8,861 bases of DNA from an uncultured Dehalococcoidia bacterium. Its GTDB lineage: Bacteria > Chloroflexota > Dehalococcoidia > Lucifugimonadales > GCA-2712585. Shown here piece by piece: positions 1-6,656 of this stretch (position 1 is the first letter of the stretch; the number at the start of each line of letters is the position of its first letter). The notes beneath the pieces were generated by a model, which saw only the letters and a list, made by a program, of their open reading frames with translations, searched no databases and was not told the DNA's origin. The DNA lies in contig CAJXDJ010000027.1 in NCBI GenBank assembly GCA_913052045.1, positions 1 through 8,861 on the forward strand. Reading direction: 5' to 3'. The translations under genes were made by a program, and so were the position numbers.

Positions 1-305
1 ATTTCTCGAACTAACCTACCCCTAAACTCCCTACTATCTTCGAGTTCCCCGTCAGGGTAGTCTAGCATAACTACTTTTTTGACCCCTAGTGTCTCTGCCG
101 CTTCTATCTGTTCCAATTTCCGGGTGGCGCTTAATGATCCAGGTTCTAAATCAGGATCGTCAGTTCCCTTACTACCATCCGTACACAGGACATAGAAAAC
201 CTGAGTACCCGAGTTAATCCAGTTTGCAACTGTTCCACCGCAAGAAATCTCTGCATCGTCAGGGTGCGGGGTAATAACCAATGCCCTGCTGGGCGCCGTA
301 AGCAA
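1..305 (-). CDS. PIG-L/LmbE family N-acetylglucosaminyl deacetylase, N-terminal part (runs off left edge)
   Basis: Only the first 101 codons are inside the window. They encode the start of a PIG-L (LmbE-like) zinc-dependent deacetylase, a family that removes acetyl groups from GlcNAc-type sugars or sugar conjugates. The metal/catalytic signature PHPDDAE lies at residues 13-19 (His14, Asp16, Asp17), followed by ISCGGT at 20-25. A family-typical YPDGEL stretch lies at 83-88. The remaining catalytic histidine would be outside the window. I chose the TTG at 305 because a strong GGGGAGG Shine-Dalgarno lies 8 nt upstream, and it gives the short N-terminus usual for the family. An in-frame TTG at 326 directly follows a TGA stop and is the only longer alternative. 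No ATG start exists in this frame before the signature. It is divergent from the tandem-GNAT gene. The family is certain, the substrate unknown; MshB- or BshB-like roles are possible but not shown. Confidence 0.88.
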   Translation of the reverse strand, partial: MLTAPSRALVITPHPDDAEISCGGTVANWINSGTQVFYVLCTDGSKGTDDPDLEPGSLSATRKLEQIEAAETLGVKKVVMLDYPDGELEDSREFRGRLVRE

Positions 306-313
306 TCTAGGGG

Positions 314-320
314 CCTCCCC
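314..320 (-). promoter_or_regulatory. Shine-Dalgarno GGGGAGG deciding the TTG start of the PIG-L gene
   Basis: On the minus strand GGGGAGG is followed by an 8-nt spacer and then TTG at 305-303. There is no comparable purine stretch before the alternative TTG at 326. The site itself lies inside a seven-codon ATG mini-ORF (330..307) that ends one base before the TTG. Confidence 0.6.
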
Positions 321-358
321 ATCCAATCATTGTTCGTGTACAACTACTCTGCTACAAT

Positions 359-385
359 CCCACATGTGTGTCAATGTGGGTCAAT
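359..385. promoter_or_regulatory. Inverted and direct repeats in the divergent intergenic region (possible operator)
   Basis: The gap between the divergent PIG-L and GNAT genes (about 306-431) holds an inverted repeat CCCACA (359-364) / TGTGGG (375-380). It also holds an 8-bp palindrome CACATGTG (361-368) and two GTCAAT copies (370-375 and 380-385) exactly 10 bp apart. Read on the minus strand the GTCAAT copies are ATTGAC, so TTGACA and TTGACC -35-like hexamers occur toward the PIG-L gene, but I found no convincing -10 at the right distance. On the plus strand TACTAT (385-390) resembles a -10 without a good -35. The location suits regulation of both genes; the role is inferred. Confidence 0.3.
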
Positions 386-431
386 ACTATTGTGACCAGA
401 TTAGAAGGTCCGACGAACAAGAAGGGAACTA

Positions 432-1391
432 GTGGTTAACCCCACACAGAGTAAATCCTTAGTAATCAAATCCTTCGAGTGGAAAGACTTGGATATACTG
501 TTGGGCCTGGAAAATCAGCTTAGAACGACCGACGGGGAAGCTGCACCAATTACCAAACCCTTGTTCAGTGAACAATTGAGACAGCCAAATCTTGACATAG
601 AAAGAGATCTCTTACTGTGTCTACTAGATGACCAATTGAAGGCAACTGGTCTAGTATGTCACGAGCCAAGGATAGATAGAGCAATACTAGACATTAAAGG
701 TACCGGCGAGTTTCTGACATCAAAATTCGTCAACGACCTTCTGGCTGCTGCTTTAGAAAAAGCCAGGAATCTAGAAGTTTCAACTTTAGATTTTCTACCA
801 TCACCTCAGATATCAAAAGAAACCTTAACCAAAAAATGGGGTTTCTATAAAGAACATACTTACCTCAAAATGAGGTGGTTTCCTCGAGGTTCATCAAACC
901 CAACATTACCTGATGGCTACAGTATTAGAAGCTACGGTAAAAAAGGGGATGATCAGGCCCTTACTGATATCCAAAATTCATCCTTCGATGGAAGCTTTAA
1001 TTTCTCACCGAATTCACTCAAGGAAATTCATTACCGAGCCAACATGAGTAATACATCTTATCCAGGAATAATATTCTTGATGCATAAGCATGATATAGCC
1101 GGCTATATTTGGACACTGACAATACCTGTTGTTAACGGAACTAAAGGCATAATATCGATGATTGGAATTCACCCATCTTATAGGGGACACGGACTGGGAA
1201 AGCCGCTTTTGGTGGCTGGGTTAAAACACCTTGTGTCCATCGGTATAACCTTTGTTGAACTTGAAGTCGATGAATCAAACGAGGCTGCTGTAAGGCTCTA
1301 TCAATCCATGGGATTCGAATCCATCCATAAACTTCATTGGTTCCATCTTCCCCTCAGATCCTCCACTTCCCCTTCACTCAACGATCTATAA
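432..1391 (+). CDS. Tandem-GNAT N-acyltransferase, MshD-like architecture
   Basis: A 319-residue GNAT-superfamily acyltransferase predicted to use acetyl-CoA or another acyl-CoA in the cytoplasm. The C-terminal domain (about 160-310) has the acetyl-CoA pyrophosphate-binding motif IGIHPSYRGHGLGKPLL at 244-260. It also has the closing EVDESNEAAVRLYQSMGFE element near 278-296. Residues 1-150 look like a second, degenerate GNAT domain (note KKWGFYKE near 134-141). Two fused GNAT domains in about 315 residues is the layout of mycothiol synthase MshD, and the C-terminal motif resembles MshD, but many uncharacterised GNATs share it. Start is GTG at 432 with GAAGGG (421-426) five bases upstream. The 3' end overlaps the convergent DUF502 gene by 58 bp. 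The family is sure, the acceptor unknown. Confidence 0.88.
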   Translation: MVNPTQSKSLVIKSFEWKDLDILLGLENQLRTTDGEAAPITKPLFSEQLRQPNLDIERDLLLCLLDDQLKATGLVCHEPRIDRAILDIKGTGEFLTSKFVNDLLAAALEKARNLEVSTLDFLPSPQISKETLTKKWGFYKEHTYLKMRWFPRGSSNPTLPDGYSIRSYGKKGDDQALTDIQNSSFDGSFNFSPNSLKEIHYRANMSNTSYPGIIFLMHKHDIAGYIWTLTIPVVNGTKGIISMIGIHPSYRGHGLGKPLLVAGLKHLVSIGITFVELEVDESNEAAVRLYQSMGFESIHKLHWFHLPLRSSTSPSLNDL

Positions 1392-2044
1392 AGATCATTA
1401 GTGCTAATATTCTTAAATATTCCATCCGGAGTTAGAACACCTCCGGATATTACCATCCTCATAGTTTCATCAACGTTGAGATCCGTTGGGATGGAATCGG
1501 ATTCTGGTACCATGACCAAGAATCCTGATGTGGGCAGAGGTGCTGTCGGTATGTAAACCGATATCATTGCTATGCCATCTTGACTCTGAAAGTTTGCAGT
1601 AACGAATCCAATTGATAGGGCTCTCAATCTTGGAAATTCCAATAAAACAACTCGACTATATTGTTCAGACCAGTTAGAAACCATCAGGGAATCAACGGTC
1701 TGTTTTGCAGTTCTATATATAGACCTTACAAAGGGTATTCTGTCTGCCAACCTATGCCCCCACGATATTATACGTACCCCGATTACATAACTACCGACCA
1801 GTCCTGACAGATATACAAAAACAACAAAAGTAGCGATCCCAACACCGGGCAGGTCTTGACCAATAATGCCTTCAAGAAAATCCCTCGGTATTGGGTCTAT
1901 AATGTCGAAAAAGAACTTCATAAACAGTATCGTAGCCATGAGAGGTAATACAATAAGGAAACCCGAAACTATTTTACGCCTAACATGTTGGCCCAAATTC
2001 TTGACCACTTGGCCAGGGTGAAATTTATTCATATGCTTATCCAT
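1334..2044 (-). CDS. DUF502 family integral membrane protein
   Basis: A 236-residue member of the DUF502 family, membrane proteins of unknown biochemical function that are widespread in bacteria and also include the plant COV/LCV proteins. Two hydrophobic segments are visible, about 26-48 and 67-91. They are followed by the family-typical IPFVRSIYRTAKQ at 103-115. A soluble domain follows with the characteristic PTSGFLVMVPESDS (171-184) and VISGGVLTPDG (198-208). Length is normal for the family. I take ATG at 2044, which shares one base with the TGA stop of the upstream glycosyltransferase gene (TGATG junction), implying termination-reinitiation. A TTG at 2047 in the same frame is also possible and would make a 4-bp overlap. 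It is the last gene of the minus-strand run. The stop lies inside the convergent GNAT gene. Function not known; the operon position suggests envelope work. Confidence 0.9.
   Translation of the reverse strand: MDKHMNKFHPGQVVKNLGQHVRRKIVSGFLIVLPLMATILFMKFFFDIIDPIPRDFLEGIIGQDLPGVGIATFVVFVYLSGLVGSYVIGVRIISWGHRLADRIPFVRSIYRTAKQTVDSLMVSNWSEQYSRVVLLEFPRLRALSIGFVTANFQSQDGIAMISVYIPTAPLPTSGFLVMVPESDSIPTDLNVDETMRMVISGGVLTPDGIFKNISTNDLYRSLSEGEVEDLRGRWNQ
1424..1448. repeat. Perfect 8-bp GC-rich inverted repeat downstream of the GNAT stop
   Basis: ATCCGGAG (1424-1430/31) and CTCCGGAT (1441-1448) are perfect complements around a 9-nt loop, 33 bases past the GNAT stop codon. It lies inside the coding sequence for SGGVLTPDG of the DUF502 protein. 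No T-run follows on the plus strand, so it is not a classical intrinsic terminator. It could still form a 3'-end hairpin on the GNAT transcript or be a by-product of the codons. Confidence 0.4.
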
Positions 2045-3258
2045 CAAGATTTACGAGTAGGTACTAACGATTCGTAGGCTGAAAGGACCAAAGGAGCTAC
2101 CCTAGACCAAGCTAGCGAGGTTGCATGTCGAATAGAAGCATTCCTCATACTCTCGCTGAGTTGTGAGTTCTGGAAAATCATCATCAATCTATCCGCATAG
2201 GAATCTGGACACCTCCAAGGCATCAAGAACCCCGTTTTACCATGTTTTATTAGTGAAGGCAACCCACCTACTCGAGAAGCTATTACGGGAGTACCACAAG
2301 CCATGGATTCGAGGGCTACTAATCCAAAACTCTCATAGTAAGACGGGACAAGACAGACATCGGCCGCTGAAAAATAGGTAGCCAATTCTTGCCTATCAAC
2401 TCTATTAACAAAAACCACTGTTGCTGATAATCCCATTTTTTCTGAAAGAGCTTTTAGCCGTAAGACTTCTGGATCGTTTTCCGACATGCCACCTACAACA
2501 AACAATTTGAATCGGCGATCTGCTCCCAATGCTTCAACAACTTTAAAAAGAAAATCTATACCTTTCAAAGGTTCTAATCTGCCAACAAATAGGATTATTT
2601 TATCATCGCAAATTCCCAATCTATCTCGTGCGACTTGGCGTTTAATTGGCCTGAATGTTGAAAGGTTAACTCCACATGGAATAACGACTATCTTCCCGCC
2701 AGACGACCGCCGCAAGTTAATGATTGCCTGCCTTTCATGTTCGCTCGAAGTTACTATAAGGTCTGCTGACCCTATCAGGTCTATCTCAATACGTTCTCTG
2801 TCATTGAAAGGGTCTTCAGGGCCGATAGCCTTCCGCTTTAAATGCTCCAAGGTGTGGAAATTCAGAACGTGTGGTATGTCGTTTTTAATGGAAAACTCTT
2901 GACCAATTAATCCCGACATCCAGTAATGCGAATGAACCAAGTGGTATGCGATTCTGTGTTCGTATTGGTAGCCCAACACCTCATTATAAAACCCGTGGAT
3001 ATAACCAGTAAAAGCATCCATTTCAGCATCTATGGGTCCACCATCAAGGTGTACTATTCTGACATTTGGCGCGAGAAACGAAACATCCCGATCAGATTCC
3101 AGATGATTCCTGGTAAAAATATCGATTTCTAGGCCCAATAAACTGAGTTCTTTGGCTAATTCAATTATGTAGACATTCATCCCACCAACTTTCCCCGACC
3201 CGGGAGCAAGGGCAGGACATGAATGAAAACTTATCATAGCTACCCTTAGAACCATCAT
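2044..3258 (-). CDS. GT4-family glycosyltransferase, MshA/sucrose-synthase-like
   Basis: A 404-residue retaining glycosyltransferase of the GT-B fold, family GT4, using a nucleotide-sugar donor in the cytoplasm. The N-terminal acceptor domain carries GGMNVY at 25-30, VDIFTR-like DIFTR at 46-50 and HSHYWMSG at 109-116. All three are positions strongly characteristic of MshA (the glycosyltransferase that starts mycothiol synthesis) and its relatives. The C-terminal donor domain has FVGRLEPLKG (224-233) and the EX7E motif ESFGLVALE (309-317), followed by CGTPVIASRVGGLP (321-334). Length suits MshA-like enzymes. The start at 3258 is ATG in an ATGA overlap with the preceding FemAB-like gene; a second ATG follows immediately at 3255. 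It is translationally coupled to both neighbours. The family is certain. A true MshA role (UDP-GlcNAc plus inositol phosphate) is only one possibility; other Chloroflexota-type GT4 enzymes share these motifs. Confidence 0.92.
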   Translation of the reverse strand: MMVLRVAMISFHSCPALAPGSGKVGGMNVYIIELAKELSLLGLEIDIFTRNHLESDRDVSFLAPNVRIVHLDGGPIDAEMDAFTGYIHGFYNEVLGYQYEHRIAYHLVHSHYWMSGLIGQEFSIKNDIPHVLNFHTLEHLKRKAIGPEDPFNDRERIEIDLIGSADLIVTSSEHERQAIINLRRSSGGKIVVIPCGVNLSTFRPIKRQVARDRLGICDDKIILFVGRLEPLKGIDFLFKVVEALGADRRFKLFVVGGMSENDPEVLRLKALSEKMGLSATVVFVNRVDRQELATYFSAADVCLVPSYYESFGLVALESMACGTPVIASRVGGLPSLIKHGKTGFLMPWRCPDSYADRLMMIFQNSQLSESMRNASIRHATSLAWSRVAPLVLSAYESLVPTRKS

Positions 3259-4232
3259 CCTATTTCCATGTTTAAATTGAAAACCCGTCTATCTATCCCG
3301 CCCAAATCATACTTATATGGCTCACCACCTCTGAGGAAATCATAATATTTCAAACCTGATTCAATAGCATTTTGTATGGAAAATGCTTTCAACAAAAGTC
3401 CAACACTATAATAGCCAAGTTCAGGGTTATAGCCACTGTTATATAAGAATCTCGAGTTTCCATAGTCGAAACACATAACCCCAGCTACTTTCTGTCCCTT
3501 GATCTCCAAAAAGAACAGCTTGAGAAAACCCTTCGACGCGAACCTGTAAGCGACCTGTCGAAAAAACCTATCTCTATGTGGTGTAAGAAATTCCTCTTTG
3601 TCTTGACCACTCAATCGGAGTAATCTCAGGAAGTCATCCATGGCGAATTGAACTTCATCGGGCCGAGTCAGTTCCAGCCAGACTACTTCTTCAACTGTTT
3701 CTAATCTTCTAAATTTACGCCTCAACTCATGACGATTCTTTTTTGATAAACCTGATAGAAACTGCGCCCATGTATCGGGCAGTTGCATACCTGGAACTAC
3801 GTCACTTATACATACGTTAACCTTATATCCCCTTTCTCTGGCCACTATGGGTAAAAATTTTAAGGTCAAGGATTCTTCTGGTACAGAGAATAACTTCAGA
3901 GAGTTGCATGCCGTAGACATCAAATAATCCAATAATCCGTTAAAGAACCCTAATTCCTGCCCTGGGGCAATGAGGAAATCAGCGAAATCACATACGTCTT
4001 GATCCCCTAAAAACGTAAACCTTCGTCCTTCGCTTCTCAACGGAGCAATTCCATCTATAGTGTCTGACTCAGCATGCAGAATATGCAGCTCACTCCCATC
4101 CCCTAACTCTGTAAACCAAATCTCTAGAAACTCAATTAATTGGAACGGGGTGTTTGTTGCGGTTTTTGAAAGAAGCCTTGACCAGATTTCAGGTATATCA
4201 CCGAACGAGCGTTCAGAGAAGATTTCAGTCAT
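3255..4232 (-). CDS. FemAB/CelD (BcsL)-like GNAT acyltransferase
   Basis: A 325-residue protein of the Acetyltransf_6 type (CelD/BcsL, FemAB-like double GNAT fold). Members transfer acyl or aminoacyl groups to cell-surface polysaccharide, lipid or peptidoglycan precursors. The sequence shows the basic SKKNRHELRRKFRRLE stretch at 163-178 and KVAGVMCFDYGN near 248-259. It ends with the diagnostic YYDFLRGGEPYKYDLG at 296-311 near the C-terminus. There is no signal peptide or membrane segment, so it should act on the cytoplasmic side. ATG at 4232 is preceded by GAGAGG (4238-4243) with a 5-nt spacer. It lies 34 bp after thrC, and its stop is embedded in the start of the glycosyltransferase gene. 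That coupling suggests the two enzymes modify the same glycan or lipid-linked product. The substrate cannot be read from sequence. Confidence 0.85.
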   Translation of the reverse strand: MTEIFSERSFGDIPEIWSRLLSKTATNTPFQLIEFLEIWFTELGDGSELHILHAESDTIDGIAPLRSEGRRFTFLGDQDVCDFADFLIAPGQELGFFNGLLDYLMSTACNSLKLFSVPEESLTLKFLPIVARERGYKVNVCISDVVPGMQLPDTWAQFLSGLSKKNRHELRRKFRRLETVEEVVWLELTRPDEVQFAMDDFLRLLRLSGQDKEEFLTPHRDRFFRQVAYRFASKGFLKLFFLEIKGQKVAGVMCFDYGNSRFLYNSGYNPELGYYSVGLLLKAFSIQNAIESGLKYYDFLRGGEPYKYDLGGIDRRVFNLNMEIG

Positions 4233-4266
4233 GTATGCCTCTCAAGGAAAATTAACCGCCACTAAA

Positions 4267-5334
4267 TCATTCCGAACGAGATTCAAATATAGCGGATTGC
4301 AATGCCTCGAAAGTCGCTGGTATTTCTACAATATTTGACAAACGCATATGTTCGGTCATGTCAGGCTGCTTTAATCCAGAACCAGTAATGATACACACAA
4401 CTCGCTTACCTTGAAAATTCCATCCTGCTTTATATAATTTCAATATACCAGCCACTGAAGCAGCAGACGCAAGTTCGCAAAAAATTCCCTCCAATGATGC
4501 CATTTTGCTACATGCATCTACTATTTCTGCATCAGTTACAGCCTCTATTACACCTTTCGATTCTTTAACCGAGGTTAACGCACCTTCCCAATTTACCGGA
4601 TTACCGATTCGGATTGCCGAAGCAATAGTTACAGGATTTTCAACGGGCCTATTCTCAACTATTGGGGATGCTCCCTCAGCCTGAAATCCCATCATTTTGG
4701 GAAGCGATTTCACTAATCCTCGATGCATATATTCTGAAAATCCCATCCAATACGACAAAATATTCCCCGCATTACCAACCGGTAGAGCTATGTAATCGGG
4801 AGAAAAGCCCAATTGGTCTATTATTTCGAAAGCTCCTGTTTTTTGCCCCTCTAATCTGTACTGATTAACTGAATTAACTATGGTTATTGACTGTTCCTTG
4901 GCAATCCGTTGCACCATTGATAATGCTTCATCGAAATTACCACGTACGGATATTATTTTAGCTTGATGAGCCCGTACTTGGGCCAGCTTGCTAGAGGAAA
5001 TACCTCCAGATGGAACCACAACTATAACCGGTAGGTTAAACCTAGCTCCATAGGCAGCAGCCGAAGCACTAGTGTTACCTGTGGAAGCACAGATAGCGCC
5101 AGTGCTATGTTCTTCAATAGCTTTAGCAAAGGCAACAACCATGCCTCGATCCTTAAATGATCCTGTAGGATTCGAACCCTCCAGTTTGAAAAACAGATCC
5201 TCACATTCCACCAATTTGGAGAGCTGTGCTGACCGGACCAAGGGAGTGGCTCCTTCCCCAAGGGTAATGAGAGGAGTACTTTCTGTTACCGGCAAGAATT
5301 CGCGATACAAATTCAATATACCTGTTCCGGGCAC
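4267..5334 (-). CDS. thrC: Threonine synthase
   Basis: PLP-dependent threonine synthase (EC 4.2.3.1), converting O-phosphohomoserine to threonine and phosphate, the last step of threonine synthesis in the cytoplasm. The 355-residue length matches the short bacterial class (Thermus, mycobacteria). The N-terminal TLGEGATPLVRS (24-35) and the PLP-lysine motif NPTGSFKDRGM (55-65, Lys61 forming the Schiff base) are intact. So are STGNTSASAAAYGA (residues about 84-97), the phosphate-cradle type PVGNAGN and the C-terminal IITGSGLKQPD. The start is GTG at 5334, supported by AGGAGG at 5339-5344 with a 4-nt spacer; that site overlaps the stop codon of hom, so the two are translationally coupled. No homoserine kinase (thrB) lies between hom and thrC, so it must be encoded elsewhere. 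Confidence 0.96.
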   Translation of the reverse strand: MPGTGILNLYREFLPVTESTPLITLGEGATPLVRSAQLSKLVECEDLFFKLEGSNPTGSFKDRGMVVAFAKAIEEHSTGAICASTGNTSASAAAYGARFNLPVIVVVPSGGISSSKLAQVRAHQAKIISVRGNFDEALSMVQRIAKEQSITIVNSVNQYRLEGQKTGAFEIIDQLGFSPDYIALPVGNAGNILSYWMGFSEYMHRGLVKSLPKMMGFQAEGASPIVENRPVENPVTIASAIRIGNPVNWEGALTSVKESKGVIEAVTDAEIVDACSKMASLEGIFCELASAASVAGILKLYKAGWNFQGKRVVCIITGSGLKQPDMTEHMRLSNIVEIPATFEALQSAIFESRSE

Positions 5335-5338
5335 AAAA

Positions 5339-5344
5339 CCTCCT
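5339..5344 (-). promoter_or_regulatory. Shine-Dalgarno AGGAGG of thrC overlapping the hom stop
   Basis: The minus strand reads TTAGGAGGTTTTGTG. The last two bases of the hom stop codon TAG begin the consensus AGGAGG, and GTG at 5334 follows after four bases. This fixes the thrC start and implies coupled translation of hom and thrC. Confidence 0.7.
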
Positions 5345-6656
5345 AACTAGATAGCTCTTCTATCCGTATCACATTATTAACCGTAGATACCACTGAAAGA
5401 TCGGACAAAATTGCAAGCGATTCCTGGATTTGATATTCCCTAGATGGATGCGTAGTTATTACAATTTCTGCCGTACCTTTTTCCTTGTCAGCATCCTTCT
5501 GGATAACAGAGGCGATACTGATATCCACCGAACCTAGGATTTCTGCTATCTGCCCAAATACCCCAGCCTTATCGGATACAGTCATTCTAAGATAATAGCT
5601 GGCCTCTAAATCCAAGATGGTTCTCATGGGTTTATTTCCATCAATCACCGGAAGTATTGAATGAAAAGCATGGTCGGTGAAAATGCTTTGACCTACATCC
5701 AATAATTCCCCCAATATCGCACTCGTAGTGGGCCATCGACCAGCTCCTTGACCATGAAACACTATATTACCCGAATAACTCCCGTATAATTGAACTGCAT
5801 TATATATTCCTGAGACTTTTGCTAACAAATGAGACACAGGAATCAGTGCAGGGTGAACCCTGACAAGTATTCCATCTTCTCGATCCTCTGCTGTGGCTAA
5901 TAGTTTTATACCATACCCAAGTTCCTTTGCGTAGAGAAAGTCCCTTGATCGCAATTTCTGTATACCTTCGAAATAAACTTTAGCTGGATCAACATAGCTC
6001 CTAAATGCCAAAGTCGCTATTATAGCCAGCTTATTAGCAGCATCTAATCCGGAAATATCGTTCGAGGAGTCACTTTCTGCGAATCCCAATTCTCGTGCCA
6101 AAGCTAAAGACTCGTCAAATCCCATAGCCTTCTCTTCGATAGACGTAATGATAAAGTTGGTTGTACCGTTAAGTATAGCGTGAATAGACTTGAAGTCATT
6201 TGCCTGCAGATCCCTGGTAATTGGACCAATTATAGGAATCCCTCCGCAGACCGCAGCATCGAATCGAAAATTTCTACCACATTTACGGGCCAATTCAAAA
6301 AGTTCTGGGCCTTTTTGCGCGACCAATTCCTTATTAGCTGTAATCACATCCTTTCCAGAACACAACGCTTGTCGCACATATTCGATTGCGGGATGTATAC
6401 CTCCGATTAGTTCAATAACAACCTGTATTGCTGGATCAGAAAGGACACTAGACGGATTCTCGGTTAGGATCTCCGATGGTATCCTGATGGCACGGACCTT
6501 TTCTATATCCCTAACTAGAATTTGCCTCAGGTCAAATTCTATCTTCGCTTTGGATAACAACCGCTCGGAGTGACACAACAAAGCTTCTGCGACTCCTATA
6601 CCTATAGAACCAAGCCCTAATAATCCTACACCGATAGTCGGATTGTCCTTACTCAC
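5343..6656 (-). CDS. hom: Homoserine dehydrogenase with C-terminal ACT domain
   Basis: NAD(P)H-dependent homoserine dehydrogenase (EC 1.1.1.3), reducing aspartate semialdehyde to homoserine for threonine and methionine synthesis. The 437-residue, monofunctional form shows the Rossmann glycine motif GLGSIG at 14-19 and VITANKELVA (104-113). NGTTNFI (163-169) and ISGLDAANKLAI (201-212, containing the catalytic-type Asp and Lys209) follow. GQGAGRWPTTSAILGEL lies at 302-318. A C-terminal ACT domain (about 354-432, beginning YYLRMTVSDKAGVFGQIA) is the usual site of threonine feedback control, so allosteric inhibition by threonine is expected from family knowledge. The start is GTG at 6656, inside the 3' end of the upstream isomerase gene (8-bp overlap GTGAGTAA). 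A GAGGA about 10 nt upstream can serve as ribosome binding site. No aspartokinase domain is fused. Confidence 0.96.
   Translation of the reverse strand: MSKDNPTIGVGLLGLGSIGIGVAEALLCHSERLLSKAKIEFDLRQILVRDIEKVRAIRIPSEILTENPSSVLSDPAIQVVIELIGGIHPAIEYVRQALCSGKDVITANKELVAQKGPELFELARKCGRNFRFDAAVCGGIPIIGPITRDLQANDFKSIHAILNGTTNFIITSIEEKAMGFDESLALARELGFAESDSSNDISGLDAANKLAIIATLAFRSYVDPAKVYFEGIQKLRSRDFLYAKELGYGIKLLATAEDREDGILVRVHPALIPVSHLLAKVSGIYNAVQLYGSYSGNIVFHGQGAGRWPTTSAILGELLDVGQSIFTDHAFHSILPVIDGNKPMRTILDLEASYYLRMTVSDKAGVFGQIAEILGSVDISIASVIQKDADKEKGTAEIVITTHPSREYQIQESLAILSDLSVVSTVNNVIRIEELSS

Noticed and set aside
1..305. Naming the deacetylase mshB or bshB
   Set aside because: Only the N-terminal signature is visible and it is shared across the whole PIG-L family; the discriminating C-terminal part is outside the window.
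146..343. A 65-codon minus-strand ORF starting with ATG at 343
   Set aside because: It is out of frame with the PIG-L deacetylase, whose signature PHPDDAE is read in the neighbouring frame, and its own translation shows no domain.
1383..1396. Small inverted repeat GATCT-ATAA-AGATC at the GNAT stop as a terminator
   Set aside because: The stem is only 5 bp and AT-rich, and there is no T-run on either strand.
2486..2902. A 138-codon plus-strand ORF
   Set aside because: It lies entirely antisense to the well-supported glycosyltransferase gene and has no recognisable motif.
6190..6573. A 127-codon plus-strand ORF
   Set aside because: It is antisense to the conserved NAD-binding part of homoserine dehydrogenase and resembles no family.
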